A stretch of DNA of 64,000 bases from Actinoplanes missouriensis 431 (GCF_000284295.1 NC_017093.1:5766001-5830000); one strand, 5' to 3'; shown: positions 25,701 to 34,350, numbered from the stretch's first letter. A program made the numbers and translations. The notes: a model not told the origin generated them from the sequence alone.

Positions 25701-26639
25701 GCGCTCGCCGGAGAGGAAGACCAGGATGTCGCCGTCGGTGGGGAGCTCGTCGACGGCCGCCGCGATGCCGTCGATCTGGTCGATCGGCTCTTCGCGGATC
25801 TCCTCGTCGTCCCCGATCAGCCGGGTGGTGACCAGCGGCCGGTACCGCACCTCGACCGGGTAGGTGCGGCCGGAAACCTCGATGACCGGGGCCGGCGTCC
25901 CCGCGGCGTCCGCGAAGTGCGCGGCGAACCGCTCGGTCTCGATCGTCGCCGAGGTGATGATCAGCTTGAGGTCGGGGCGCTTCGGGAGCAGCTCCCGCAG
26001 GTACCCGAGGATGAAGTCGATGTTGAGGCTACGCTCGTGCGCCTCGTCGATGATGAGCGTGTCGTAGCGGCGCAGCATCCGGTCGTTCTGGATCTCGGCG
26101 AGCAGGATGCCGTCGGTCATCACCTTGATCATGGTGTCGTCGCTCACCTGGTCGGTGAACCGCACCTTGTAACCGACGGTGGCGCCGAGCGGCCGGTCCA
26201 GCTCCTCGGCGATCCGCTCGGCCACGGTGCGCGCCGCGATCCGGCGCGGCTGGGTGTGGCCGATCTGCCCGCGCAGGCCCCGGCCCAGCTCCAGGCAGAT
26301 CTTGGGGATCTGCGTGGTCTTGCCGGAGCCGGTCTCACCGGCCACCACCACGACCTGGTGGTCGCGGATCGCCGCGGCGATGTCGTCCTTGCGGCCGCTG
26401 ACCGGCAGCGCCTCCGGGTACGTCACCCGGGGCACCCGCGCGATCCGGGCCTCCAGGCGCAGCCGGGCCTGATCCACCTCGGCGGCGATCTCGGCGAGCG
26501 CGCCGGATCGGGCGGCGTCGTCGCGGATCCGCCTGGTCCCCTCCAGCCGGCGCCCAAGGCGGTGTTCGTCGCGGGGAAGGAGCTCGGAGATCCGGGAACG
26601 CAGCTCGGCTACGGCCGGAGTGGCAGGCGAAATCGACAT
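22710..26639 (-). CDS. hrpA: ATP-dependent DEAH-box RNA helicase HrpA
   Basis: A 1309-residue helicase, full length for the HrpA family. Motifs are in order: GETGSGKTTQ (about residue 98-107), the DEAH box (IIDEAHERSLN), SAT (IITSATIE), TNVAETSLTVPGI and QRKGRCGRT. These are followed by the ratchet, OB-fold and long C-terminal DUF3418 region typical of HrpA. It remodels RNA or ribosomes; bacterial HrpA has been linked to rescue of stalled or collided ribosomes. No clear ribosome site precedes the ATG. A 1303-codon open frame on the opposite strand is an antisense shadow. Confidence 0.96.
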   Translation of the reverse strand: MSISPATPAVAELRSRISELLPRDEHRLGRRLEGTRRIRDDAARSGALAEIAAEVDQARLRLEARIARVPRVTYPEALPVSGRKDDIAAAIRDHQVVVVAGETGSGKTTQIPKICLELGRGLRGQIGHTQPRRIAARTVAERIAEELDRPLGATVGYKVRFTDQVSDDTMIKVMTDGILLAEIQNDRMLRRYDTLIIDEAHERSLNIDFILGYLRELLPKRPDLKLIITSATIETERFAAHFADAAGTPAPVIEVSGRTYPVEVRYRPLVTTRLIGDDEEIREEPIDQIDGIAAAVDELPTDGDILVFLSGERDIRDTADALTKRDLRNTEIVPLYGRLSAAEQHKVFERHTGRRVVLATNVAETSLTVPGIRYVIDPGTARISRYSNRLKVQRLPIEPVSQASANQRKGRCGRTSDGICIRLYSEEDFEQRPEFTEPEILRTNLASVILQMTNLGLGDLAKFPFIDPPDRRNITDGVKLLEELGALTDRKLTPLGRQLAQLPVDPRLARMVIEADRQECVAEVMVIAAALSIQDPRERPADKQQQADEKHARFTDKESDFFSYLNLWRYLREKQQELSGNQFRRLCRSEFLNYLRVREWQDIYAQLKQVTRTLGLSVKEDWEAGVAAQPVHTALLAGLLSHIGFKDPEKREYLGARGAKFAVFPGSALFKRQPRWVMSAELVETSRLWGRVNARIEPEWAEKLAPHLVKRTYSEPHWDRKMGAVMAFEKVTLYGLPIVPRRRVGYGKVDPVVSRELFIRHALVEGDWETHHKFYAENNRLLKQITEIENRARRRDIAVDDETVYALYDARIPADVVSSRHFDGWWKKARRDDPDLLTFTREDVVNAGRDTVDPNAFPDAWLAGGVKLPLHYEFNPDSHADGVTVKVPLDLINKIDADDFGWSVPGFRKDVVIALIRALPKQLRTSFVPVPDWAEAVLDRVPARRGPLPDAIGAELRRLSGTVVPADAWRPDQVPEHLRMNFRVVNEAGEVVAEGRDVDVLRRQLAPKVQATISRAAGNLERRGITTNDFGALPRKVAQTRGGYEVNVWPALVDEGTSIAVKVFETEPEQRVAMIAGTRRLLLLTLPPAAKYLGGRLDNKAKLELSRANPYRSIADLLDDCAGAAVDRLVADNGGPVWSSVEFASLRDHVRQDLVDAVANVVTQVQAVLATAYDVEQRVRTLRDPALLPALADIRQQLKGLVHPGFVTETGWRQLHHMPRYLRGIVYRLDRLGGGLGRDRQLTTQIHEIESEYRELRAEAHPGGPAEEGLREIRWMIEELRINYFAQTLGTAYPISDKRIYKAMDALPL

Positions 26640-26694
26640 GGCGTGGCAAGAATAGGCGGTACCGGTGCCGAACGCCCGGTGATTAACGCCGCCT

Positions 26695-27771
26695 TCAGGA
26701 GCCCGGCGCCGCCTGTCCGGGGTTCTCGGCCAGCCACTGCTGCACGGTGTCGTCGGCGACCGCCTTGAACAGCGACACCGACAGGTCCGGGTCGAGCTCG
26801 ACCGCGCTGCCGGCCGGGGTGTCCAGGCTCGCGCCGGTGTCCGGGACGGTCAGGTAGTCGATGTTGTCCGGCCGCAGGTCGCGGACCTTGAAGGCCAGGT
26901 CCCGCAGGTCGAGGCGGTCGTCCACGGTGAGCGCCTCGGCCGCGATGCCGAGCAGGCTGTCCAGCTTGAGCGGGTTGGTCATCGCACCGCTGGACTGCAC
27001 CTTGGCGACCAGCGCCTTCACCACGAGCTGCTGGTTGCGCATCCGGCCGAAGTCGCCGCCCTCGACGCTGTAACGCTGGCGGACGAAGTCGAGGGCCACC
27101 TCGCCGTTCATGTCGTGGCAGCCCGGCTCCCAGACCCGGCCGGTGTGCAGCGACGTCACCTTGGCGTAGGTGCAGACGTTCACCCCGTTCACGGCGTCGA
27201 CCATCTCGCGGATGCTGGCGAAGTCGGCGATCATCGCGCCGTCCAGCGTGATGCCGGTCAGCTTCGTCACCGTCTCCGCGGTGAGCGGCGCCCCGCCGAA
27301 GGCGAACGCAGAGTTGATCTTGTTCTTGCCGCCCTTCCACGAGCCGCCGGCCGGCACCTCCACGTAGCTGTCCCGCGGGATCGACATGAGCGTCGCGTGG
27401 TCCCGGTTCTTCGAGATGTGCAGCAGCATGATGGTGTCCGAGCGCTCGCCGATCGGGCTGGTCTCGTCCGGCTCCTCGGCCCGCGAGTCGGAGCCGAGCA
27501 GCAGCAGGTTGAGCGGGCCGGAGTCCCAGTTCTCCTCGGACCTGGCGACGTCCTCGGCCGACCGGGAGGGCAGCAGCGACTCACGGGAGACCTTGTTGTC
27601 GTACCGCTCGTAGAGGTAGAAGCCGGTGCCGGTCAGGCCGCCGGCGATCACGAGCAGCAGCACCCCCAGAACGATCAGCGCCTTCTGCCAGCCGGCCAGC
27701 TTGCGGAAACCCGCGAATCGGCGGGGCTTCACCGGCTCAAGATCGTTCTCTGCGTCCACCAGGACACCCAA
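26695..27771 (-). CDS. LytR-CpsA-Psr (LCP) family protein
   Basis: A 358-residue membrane-anchored protein: a short basic cytoplasmic N-terminus, one membrane segment at about 29-51, and an extracytoplasmic LCP domain. Conserved active-site blocks are ERSDTIMLLHI, LMSIPRDSYVEVP with the pyrophosphate-binding Arg, and ALDFVRQRYSVEGGDFGRM. LCP enzymes transfer undecaprenyl-linked glycopolymers (teichoic acid, arabinogalactan-like polymers) onto peptidoglycan. The gene is separated from hrpA by about 55 bases and is divergent from the response regulator gene. Confidence 0.93.
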   Translation of the reverse strand: MGVLVDAENDLEPVKPRRFAGFRKLAGWQKALIVLGVLLLVIAGGLTGTGFYLYERYDNKVSRESLLPSRSAEDVARSEENWDSGPLNLLLLGSDSRAEEPDETSPIGERSDTIMLLHISKNRDHATLMSIPRDSYVEVPAGGSWKGGKNKINSAFAFGGAPLTAETVTKLTGITLDGAMIADFASIREMVDAVNGVNVCTYAKVTSLHTGRVWEPGCHDMNGEVALDFVRQRYSVEGGDFGRMRNQQLVVKALVAKVQSSGAMTNPLKLDSLLGIAAEALTVDDRLDLRDLAFKVRDLRPDNIDYLTVPDTGASLDTPAGSAVELDPDLSVSLFKAVADDTVQQWLAENPGQAAPGS

Positions 27772-27919
27772 CCGAAGGGCTGAGCGAAGGTCATCAACCG
27801 TTCAGGTGGAACTCGCCAAGAAGCGGTGGAAATCGCCGTTTCCCGGCGCGCCCTGGCTCGGTATCCCCACCGACAACGAAGTCGGCCCCTACGCGGGTGA
27901 ACAGGGAACGAGGCGCGCT

Positions 27920-28288
27920 GTGATCGTAGTCGCGGAGGATCACGAGGACATCCGGTACGTGCTCAAACGGTCCCTGGAGCGTGCCGGTCACCGGGTCGTC
28001 GCGGCCGCCGACGGCGCCGCCGCCCTGGAAGCGGTCCGCGAGCATCGGCCCGACCTGGTCGTCACCGACGTGGACATGCCCCGGATGACCGGCCTCGACC
28101 TGTGCCGGGCGATCCGGGCCGACGACGACCTGCGGCACATCCCGGTGGTGGTGGCCAGCGGGTCGCTGCTGCCCGGCGACGAGTCCGCCGAGGCCGCGGG
28201 CGCTTCGGCGACGCTGCTCAAGCCGTTCGTGCCGGCCCAGCTGCTCGCCCTGATCGCCAGGCTGCTCGATCCCGCCCCGAGGGCCTGA
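27920..28288 (+). CDS. Single-domain response regulator
   Basis: A 122-residue receiver domain with no output domain. The acidic pocket (AEDHED), the phospho-acceptor Asp50 in LVVTDVDMPRM and the conserved lysine in TLLKPF are present. The GTG at 27920 begins the domain; the open frame extends far upstream without receiver sequence. It faces the CHASE histidine kinase across the repeat array, so the two may form a pair, with output through protein-protein contact. Orphan signalling is the alternative. Confidence 0.9.
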   Translation: MIVVAEDHEDIRYVLKRSLERAGHRVVAAADGAAALEAVREHRPDLVVTDVDMPRMTGLDLCRAIRADDDLRHIPVVVASGSLLPGDESAEAAGASATLLKPFVPAQLLALIARLLDPAPRA

Positions 28289-28291
28289 CCC

Positions 28292-28404
28292 CGCGCGACC
28301 TGAGCACCACCGCGCGACCTGAGCACCACCGCGCGACCTGAGCGCTGCCGCGCAACCCGGGACCGCCGAGCGACCTGAGCACCACCGCGCGACCTGAGCG
28401 CTGC
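28292..28404. repeat. 19-bp tandem repeat array, about six copies
   Basis: Units of CGCGCGACCTGAGCACCAC lie head to tail from 28292. Copies one and two are identical, copies three and six end in GCGCTGC, copy four is degenerate and one base shorter, and copy five has one change. The array fills the whole gap between the response regulator stop (28288) and the kinase stop (28408). There are no spacers. Confidence 0.93.
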
Positions 28405-28407
28405 CGT

Positions 28408-30699
28408 TCAGTCCTGGTGCTGGCGCTCCTGGCGCGGGGCGCGCCGCGGGCGTTCCTCAGCCGGGTGCGGCGCCAGTCCGAGGCCGGGCAGCTGCGCGGC
28501 CTCGATGATCGCGGCGCGTTCGGCGAGAGCCCGCTCCAGAGCCGCGCGCACGGCGGCGTCATCGCCGTCGTCGTGGTGAGATGTATCGGTCATGTCCGCC
28601 TCCTCGGCGTGCGGCAGGGTGAAGTAGAAACGACTCCCCCCGCCCGGGTTGTCGGTGACACCGATCTCGCCGCCGTGCCGCTCCACGATGCGGCGGCAGA
28701 TCGCCAGGCCGAGGCCGGTGCCGGCGTATCCGGCCGCCTCCTCGGTCCGGTGGAACGTCTCGAAGACCTCCGCCCGGTCCTCCTCCGGGATGCCGATGCC
28801 GTCGTCGGCGACCTCCACCCGTACCCAATGGCCGGGGGTGAGGGAACCGGTGACGTCGACGCGCGGCACCGTGCCGGGACGGACGTACTTGATCGCGTTG
28901 CCCACCAGGTTGTCCAGCACGTGCCGGACCATCCGGGCGTCGGCCCGGACGCACGGCAGCGATCCGACCGACCAGCGCACCTCCCGATTCCCGGCCCGTT
29001 CCTCGATCACCTCGCGGGCCAGCGGCTCGAGGTCGACGGCGGCGAGCCGCAGTGGCGCGTTGCGGGCCGTGGTGTACGCGAGCAGCGTCTCGATCATGGT
29101 GTCCATCCGGTCCGCGGCCTGCACCATGCGTTCCAGGCGGGACCGGGCCGGGCTGTCGGCGGGCAGCTCGTCGAGCGCCAGCTCGGCGTGCCCGCGAGCC
29201 GCCGCCAGCGGCGCCTTCAGGTCGTGCGCCACCACGCCGGCGAAGACCCGCAGATCCGTCTCGTAGCGGCGCAGATCGGTGATGTCCCGGAACACGGCGA
29301 CCGCGCCGCGCAGACCGGCGCTCGGGTCGAGCGGCCGACCGTCCACGCTGATCAGCACCCCTTCGGGCCGCTGGGCGTTCCGGATGACGATCTCCACGCC
29401 GTCGGAGGACTCGCCGTTCAGGGCGCGGATCAGCGGCATCTCCTCGACCGGCAGCGGCGTGGTCCCGTCCGGCCGGAAGGCGCCGTAGTGCTGCTGCCAC
29501 TGCTGCGGATGGTCGTTCGCCTCGGTGGTGCCCATCAGCCGCTTGCCGGCCGGGTTCTCCAGCAGGTTCCTCCCGTTCTCGTCGACCACGCTGACCCCGT
29601 CGCTGATGCTGGCCAGCACCGCGCCGAGCAGCCCGGCCTGGCGGCGGCTCTCCGCCTCGGCCGCGCTCAGCTCCGCGGTGGCGACCGCGACCTGGTGCCG
29701 GGCCCGGGCACGGCCGGTGGCCAGCACGTGGACCAGCCAGGACAGCAGCGAGGTGAGCACCAGCCCGCCGACCAGGATGAGGACCGGAAGCTGGCCGCCG
29801 GCGCCCGGCAGCCGCCCGTAGTCGGCCCGGGTGACGAGCGTCCACGTCCGGTCGCCGACCGGGAACCCGGAGCTGCGCCGCAGGTCCGGATCGCCCGGCA
29901 CCGACCAGTCGGCGATGGTGACCTGCGATCCGTCGCTGTCGGTGGCGATCAGATCCCCGGAGATCTGGCCCTGGCTGATCGTGTTCAGCACACCGGAGAG
30001 GAAGTTGCGCCCGCGCAGGCCGAGCACCATCCAGCCGCGGAACTCCGGCGTGTTGGCGCGGGTCCAGATCGGGGCCACGAAGACGAACGACTGCTGCTGG
30101 GCGGAGACCGGCTTGTCCCGGTCACGGAGCAGGACGTACGTGTCGGAGACCGTGGTGGCGTGGATGCGGCGCGACTCCTCGAGGGCGTCCATCAGCTCCG
30201 GAGCGTTGCGAAGGTCCACGCCACCCGGCGTCGCCGTGGCGTCCGCGAGAGGGCGTACGAAGATCGAGAAGAAGTGCTCGGGGCCGCCGCTCTCCGGATG
30301 CAGGGTGAGCCCGTCCGCTCCCCGCGCGCGCCAGAGGCGCTGCGCGGTGGCGATGTCGGCGGTGCGGACCGGCGCGACGAACGCCATCGCCGCCGCGCCG
30401 AACAGCTCGGCGTCCTCCAGCGGCGCGCTGGCGACGTCGAAGTCCTCCCAGGTGAGCTCGTTCTGGGTGGCGACGCCGGCGGCGAGCGCCTCCAGCAGCT
30501 GGCGGTACCGCCCGATCTCGGTCCGCACCGCCGCGAGGGCCATCGCGTGCCGCTGATCCATCACGCGTTCGGCCCGGTCCCGCTGCGCCGCGTGGAGCCC
30601 GGCCGCCACCAGCACGGTGACCAGCAGTCCCGTGAGCAGCATGCCGGTGGCGAGGAGCGGGCCGGCCACCCGGCGTTCTGAACCCCAACGTCGCCCCAC
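28408..30699 (-). CDS. CHASE-PAS sensor histidine kinase
   Basis: A 763-residue membrane kinase. A first membrane helix (about 14-36) is followed by an extracytoplasmic CHASE-type sensor (about 75-290), a second helix (about 307-328), a PAS domain (about 355-470), HisKA with His492 in VVAHDLKAPLAAA, and HATPase_c (N box NLVGNAIKYV; G boxes DDGIGIP and GTGLGLAIC). A charged C-terminal tail of about 65 residues is extra. CHASE domains sense small extracellular ligands. The neighbouring receiver protein at 27920 is the likely partner. Both genes end at the 19-bp repeat array. Confidence 0.93.
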   Translation of the reverse strand: MGRRWGSERRVAGPLLATGMLLTGLLVTVLVAAGLHAAQRDRAERVMDQRHAMALAAVRTEIGRYRQLLEALAAGVATQNELTWEDFDVASAPLEDAELFGAAAMAFVAPVRTADIATAQRLWRARGADGLTLHPESGGPEHFFSIFVRPLADATATPGGVDLRNAPELMDALEESRRIHATTVSDTYVLLRDRDKPVSAQQQSFVFVAPIWTRANTPEFRGWMVLGLRGRNFLSGVLNTISQGQISGDLIATDSDGSQVTIADWSVPGDPDLRRSSGFPVGDRTWTLVTRADYGRLPGAGGQLPVLILVGGLVLTSLLSWLVHVLATGRARARHQVAVATAELSAAEAESRRQAGLLGAVLASISDGVSVVDENGRNLLENPAGKRLMGTTEANDHPQQWQQHYGAFRPDGTTPLPVEEMPLIRALNGESSDGVEIVIRNAQRPEGVLISVDGRPLDPSAGLRGAVAVFRDITDLRRYETDLRVFAGVVAHDLKAPLAAARGHAELALDELPADSPARSRLERMVQAADRMDTMIETLLAYTTARNAPLRLAAVDLEPLAREVIEERAGNREVRWSVGSLPCVRADARMVRHVLDNLVGNAIKYVRPGTVPRVDVTGSLTPGHWVRVEVADDGIGIPEEDRAEVFETFHRTEEAAGYAGTGLGLAICRRIVERHGGEIGVTDNPGGGSRFYFTLPHAEEADMTDTSHHDDGDDAAVRAALERALAERAAIIEAAQLPGLGLAPHPAEERPRRAPRQERQHQD

Positions 30700-30735
30700 C
30701 AGGAAAAGCGTAGGACGCGGGCCGGGGTTCGGTGC

Positions 30736-31842
30736 CTACTTCCAGGTGTCGTACCGGTAGAGGTCGTAGGTCTTCATGATGCCGGTGACCTTGGCGACGT
30801 ACTTCGGGTCGGTCGCGTACCCGGCCTTCCAGATCTGCTCGATGAACTTGTCGGCGTTCCGGGTGTGGGCGAACGCCGGGGTGTACCGCTTGTTGACCTT
30901 CAGGAAGTGGCCGTGGTCGCGGAACGAGCGGGCCATCGTGCTGTAGGTGCGGAACGCGTCGGCGGTCTGGAAGCACTTGCCGGCCTTGGTGCACTCGGTC
31001 GTCGTGTAGACGTGGCAGCCGGTGGCGTGCGGGCCGTACGCGCCGTTCTGGCACTTGATCCCGAAGAAGTTCTTGTCGGCCGACGACAGGCCGCTGCGGC
31101 CCCAGCCGGACTCCAGGATCGACTGCGCGATGGTCACCGACGGCGGCACGCCGTAGTCGCGCCAGCCCTGCTGCGCGCCGGGCGCCGCGGCCGCGATGAA
31201 CTCGGCGGGCGTCAGGATCGGAGCGGGCGCGTCCGGGCACGCCGTCAGCGTTCCGGACAGCATGTACGCATGCGAGATGTACCGCCCGTCGGACAGCCTG
31301 TCCCACTGCGCGGTGGTCCGGACCGTCCCGGTGACCTGGGTGCCCTGCGCGGAGCAGACCAGCTGCACGACGGTGTTGTTGGCCAGCATGCCGGCCGTGG
31401 CGTACGAGGTGAAGGGGCCGCTGCGGGTGTTCACCGGGCCGTCGGTGGTGCGGACCGTGCCGGTGACGGTCTTCGGCGTCTTCGGCGTCTTCGGCTTTTG
31501 AGCCGACGGCGGGCACGCCGGGATCTTGGCGCTGGTCCGCACGTAGCTGTGCGAGATGTAGGCGCCGCTGGTCAGCCTGTCCCACACCTTGGTGGTGCGG
31601 ACCTTCCCGCGTACGGTCGTCCCGTTCACCGCGCAGGCAACCGAGATCTTCGCGCCGTCCTTGACCGTTCCGACGATCGTCGCGGCGGTGCTCGGTGCCG
31701 ACCGGGTCTTCAGGGTGCTGCTCACGTCGACGGTCGCCGGGAGCCCGCCCGCGTACGCGGCGCCGGGCGCCATGCCGAGCCCGGTCCCGGCGGCGAGCAC
31801 CAGCGCGGCGCCGGTGAGCAGTCGTCGGGTCGTGTGCCTCAT
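30736..31842 (-). CDS. Secreted N-acetylglucosaminidase with SH3-like domains
   Basis: A 368-residue exported peptidoglycan hydrolase. The signal peptide runs to about residue 30 (MRHTTRRLLTGAALVLAAGT, cleavage near AYAG). Two bacterial SH3-like domains (about 33-105 and 125-205) share VRTTxxWDRLxxGxYISHxY and are separated by a KPKTPKTPKT linker. The C-terminal GH73/FlgJ-type glucosaminidase (about 220-368) shows SVTIAQSILESGWGRSGL, with the probable catalytic Glu, and NFFGIKC. The ATG at 31842 has an AAGGAGACG site and gives a proper signal peptide; the longer frame does not. SH3 domains would hold it on the cell wall. Confidence 0.92.
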   Translation of the reverse strand: MRHTTRRLLTGAALVLAAGTGLGMAPGAAYAGGLPATVDVSSTLKTRSAPSTAATIVGTVKDGAKISVACAVNGTTVRGKVRTTKVWDRLTSGAYISHSYVRTSAKIPACPPSAQKPKTPKTPKTVTGTVRTTDGPVNTRSGPFTSYATAGMLANNTVVQLVCSAQGTQVTGTVRTTAQWDRLSDGRYISHAYMLSGTLTACPDAPAPILTPAEFIAAAAPGAQQGWRDYGVPPSVTIAQSILESGWGRSGLSSADKNFFGIKCQNGAYGPHATGCHVYTTTECTKAGKCFQTADAFRTYSTMARSFRDHGHFLKVNKRYTPAFAHTRNADKFIEQIWKAGYATDPKYVAKVTGIMKTYDLYRYDTWK

Positions 31843-32038
31843 GGAAACGTCTCCTTCGTAGCGGGCGGCGTCCGTACGAAGGTCCCGGCCTCGTGGTGCG
31901 GGCCCGGATTCCATCAGGGTGCGGCTGCGTTGCCGTGATGTGCCGTGAGTCCTCTGTGGCCGGGGTGACAGGTGTGCTTGAGAACCCGCGCGACGGGGAA
32001 AGCCGTGTCGGCATCACCCGCCGCACTTGGAGGTCCCG

Positions 32039-32953
32039 TTGACGACCGTCGCGCCGCAGCCGGCACGGACCGCCGTGGCCGCGCCCTCCCGCAGCCTCCG
32101 GCACACGGTCACGCCGCTGCTCGTCAGCGTGCTCGCCGCCGCCGGGGTCGCGGTCACCTACTACACGTTCGTCCGGACCCCGCTCGGCCAGGCCGTCGAC
32201 ACCGCCGTGATGTCCGGCGGCGACGTCGACCACCCGCGGGTGGCCGACGTGCTGAGCAAGGCCCTGCAGTACACCCACCTCACGCTGCTCGCCCTGGTCT
32301 GCGTGCTGGCCGCCGCGTTCGGTGTGCTCCGGCGCCGCCTCGACCTGTCGATCGGCGCCGCGTTCGTGGTGGGTGCCGCGAATCTGACGACCCAGTACCT
32401 CAAGTCGCACCTGACCCGGCCCGACCTGGACGGCCTGGCGATGCCGAACTCGTTCCCCAGCGGCCACGTCACCGCCGCCGCCTCGGTCGCGTTCGTGCTG
32501 GTGCTGGTCTTCCCCCGGGCGCTGCGCGGCACCATCGGCCTGATCGGCGCCGGCTACGTCACGCTCGTCGCGATCGCCACCGTCTGGGCCGAGTGGCACC
32601 GCCCGAGCGACGCCGTCGCCGCGCTGCTGATCGTCCTCGCCTGCGGCGGCGTGGCCGTCTGGGCCGTCCGGATGCGGCGGGCCGGCGCGCCCCGCCCGCT
32701 CCAGCTGCCGAACATGCTGGTCATGGCGGTCCTCGCGGTGACCGGAGCGGTGACCGCCGCGGCCGGCCTCCTCGGCCTGCTCGCCGTGGCCCTGGCCGAA
32801 CGCGGCTCCCCCGGCTTCGTGTCCGAGCGGTTCGCGTTTCTCACCGGCAGTGCGGGCATCGTGGCCTGCGTCGCCGGTACGTTCATTCTCTGGGTGCGGC
32901 TCACGGCGGACGAACCGCCGGCCGGCCGGCCCAACCTGGGAGGCACCAAATGA
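32039..32953 (+). CDS. PAP2-family membrane phosphatase
   Basis: A 304-residue protein with about seven membrane segments and all three PAP2 phosphatase motifs: K-x6-RP as LKSHLTRP, PSGH as FPSGHVTAAA, and the His of AEWHRPSD. Substrates in the family include undecaprenyl pyrophosphate and phosphatidic acid. The TTG at 32039 follows GGAGGT at a short distance; a TTG at 32027 in the same frame is an alternative but overlaps that ribosome site. The stop overlaps the start of the next gene by four bases (ATGA), so they are co-translated. Confidence 0.88.
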   Translation: MTTVAPQPARTAVAAPSRSLRHTVTPLLVSVLAAAGVAVTYYTFVRTPLGQAVDTAVMSGGDVDHPRVADVLSKALQYTHLTLLALVCVLAAAFGVLRRRLDLSIGAAFVVGAANLTTQYLKSHLTRPDLDGLAMPNSFPSGHVTAAASVAFVLVLVFPRALRGTIGLIGAGYVTLVAIATVWAEWHRPSDAVAALLIVLACGGVAVWAVRMRRAGAPRPLQLPNMLVMAVLAVTGAVTAAAGLLGLLAVALAERGSPGFVSERFAFLTGSAGIVACVAGTFILWVRLTADEPPAGRPNLGGTK

Positions 32954-33546
32954 CACTGCCGTCGAACGATCCGACCACACCCGCACCCGGCGTTCCCGGT
33001 CCGGGCGCGCCCGCCGGCGGCTCGGTTCCGCCCGGGCCGGCCGGTGTGCCGACGCTGCCCGCACAGACCCCGGCCGCCGCGGCGCCGGCCGGTCCCACCG
33101 TGGTGGTCGGCACCTACCCGGAGTACGCGCAGGCCCAGCAGGCCGTCGACCACCTGTCGGACAACAAGTTCCCGGTCGAGCGGGTCTCCATCGTCGGCAC
33201 CGACCTGCGCCTCGTCGAGACCGTGCTGGGACGGCTCACCACGGCCCGGGCGGCGGCGGCCGGCGCGGCCAGCGGCGCCTGGTTCGGCCTCTTCATCGGC
33301 CTGCTCTTCGGGATCTTCAGCGACAGCGGCTGGCTGGGCGTCATCCTCACCACGGTGATCATCGGCGCGATCTGGGGCGCGATCTTCGGCGCCATCGCGC
33401 ACGCGGCCACCGGTGGGCGGCGCGACTTCTCGTCGCGGAGCTCGCTGCAGGCGGCGCAGTACGCGGTGATCGCCGACGCCGAGGTGGCGGACGAGGCACG
33501 GCACCTGCTGGTGCAGCTGAACTGGCGGGCCAGCGGGGCGCAGTGA
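32950..33546 (+). CDS. General stress protein 17M-like membrane-associated protein
   Basis: A 198-residue protein. The first 47 residues are a Pro/Gly/Ala-rich disordered lead. Residues about 50-85 form the YflT/GSP17M-like domain (VVVGTYPEYAQAQQAVDHLSD). Two closely spaced hydrophobic, Gly-rich helices follow (about 105-150), and then a further soluble part. Such proteins are induced by general stress in Bacillus and are common in actinobacteria, but their mechanism is unknown. It is translationally coupled to the PAP2 gene and ends at a terminator shared with the sigma factor gene. Confidence 0.82.
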   Translation: MTLPSNDPTTPAPGVPGPGAPAGGSVPPGPAGVPTLPAQTPAAAAPAGPTVVVGTYPEYAQAQQAVDHLSDNKFPVERVSIVGTDLRLVETVLGRLTTARAAAAGAASGAWFGLFIGLLFGIFSDSGWLGVILTTVIIGAIWGAIFGAIAHAATGGRRDFSSRSSLQAAQYAVIADAEVADEARHLLVQLNWRASGAQ

Positions 33547-33557
33547 GTCATCGGGGT

Positions 33558-33580
33558 TGCCGGGCCTGAGCGGCCCGGCA
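33558..33580. terminator. Bidirectional hairpin between the stress protein and sigma factor genes
   Basis: A perfect 9-bp stem, TGCCGGGCC-tgagc-GGCCCGGCA. It sits 12 bases after one stop codon and two bases beyond the other, between convergent genes. No U tract is present. Confidence 0.75.
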
Positions 33581-33582
33581 CA

Positions 33583-34350
33583 CTAGATCTCGCCGTCCAG
33601 CTGACGCCGCAGCTTCGTCAGCGCCTTGGTCAGCAACCGCGACACGTGCATCTGCGAGATCCCCACCTGGTCGGCGATCTGCGACTGGGTGAGATTGCCG
33701 TAGAACCGCAGCGTCAGGATCCGCTGCTCCCGCTCGTCAAGCATCGCCAGCGCCGGCCCGAGCGCGACCCGCGTCTCCGCGATCTCGTACTCGTGGTCCT
33801 CGCACCCGAGGGTGTCCCCCAGCTCGGTGTTCCCGTCGGCGGAGATCGGCGTGGACAGGCTGGTGGCGTTGTAGGCGCGGGCGCCCTCCAGCCCTTCGAG
33901 CACGTCCTCCTCGCTGATCCCGAGATGGCCGGCTATGTCCGGCACGGTCGGCGAGCGTCCGAGAGTGTGGGTGAGCGTGCTGTTCGCCTCGGTTATCGCC
34001 AGCCGCAGCTCCTGCAACCGGCGCGGCACCCGCACGGACCAGGTCCGGTCCCGGAAGTGCCGCTTGATCTCCCCGATGATCGTCGGGATCGCGTAGCCGG
34101 CGAAGTCGACCCCACGCTCCGGGTCGAACTTGTCGACCGCCTTGATCAGGCCGACGGTCGCGGTCTGGATCAGGTCGTCGGTGGGCTCGCCGCGACCGGA
34201 GTACCGATGGGCGAGATGGCGGGCGAGCGGAAGCCAGGCCTCGATGGCCCGGTCCCGCAGAGCCGCTCGGGCCGGATCGCCGGCCGGCACGGCCGCGAGG
34301 GCGGCGAGCCGGTCGGCCGCGCTGGTCGGCGCGGTGTCCAGAACTGTCAT
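33583..34350 (-). CDS. SigB/SigF-family RNA polymerase sigma factor
   Basis: A complete 255-residue group 3 sigma factor. Region 2 (about 35-105) includes HRYSGRGEPTDDLIQTATVGLIKAVDKFDPERG and RHFRDRTWSVRVPRRLQEL. Region 3 (about 115-165) includes GRSPTVPDIAGHLGISEEDVLEGLE. Region 4 (about 200-250) includes LTQSQIADQVGISQMHVSRLL. This is the stress/sporulation sigma class usually controlled by an anti-sigma kinase and a SpoIIE-type phosphatase. No anti-sigma gene is adjacent, so its regulator lies elsewhere. The ATG at 34350 is preceded by a GGAGGACCT site. Confidence 0.95.
   Translation of the reverse strand: MTVLDTAPTSAADRLAALAAVPAGDPARAALRDRAIEAWLPLARHLAHRYSGRGEPTDDLIQTATVGLIKAVDKFDPERGVDFAGYAIPTIIGEIKRHFRDRTWSVRVPRRLQELRLAITEANSTLTHTLGRSPTVPDIAGHLGISEEDVLEGLEGARAYNATSLSTPISADGNTELGDTLGCEDHEYEIAETRVALGPALAMLDEREQRILTLRFYGNLTQSQIADQVGISQMHVSRLLTKALTKLRRQLDGEI

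Noticed and set aside
22857-26768. 1303-codon open frame on the plus strand opposite hrpA
   Set aside because: It is an antisense shadow of hrpA in a GC-rich genome. It has no ribosome site, no recognisable family and the typical Arg/His/Asp/Val composition of such frames, while the opposite strand has full helicase motifs.
28292-28404. CRISPR array
   Set aside because: The 19-bp units are directly adjacent without spacers.
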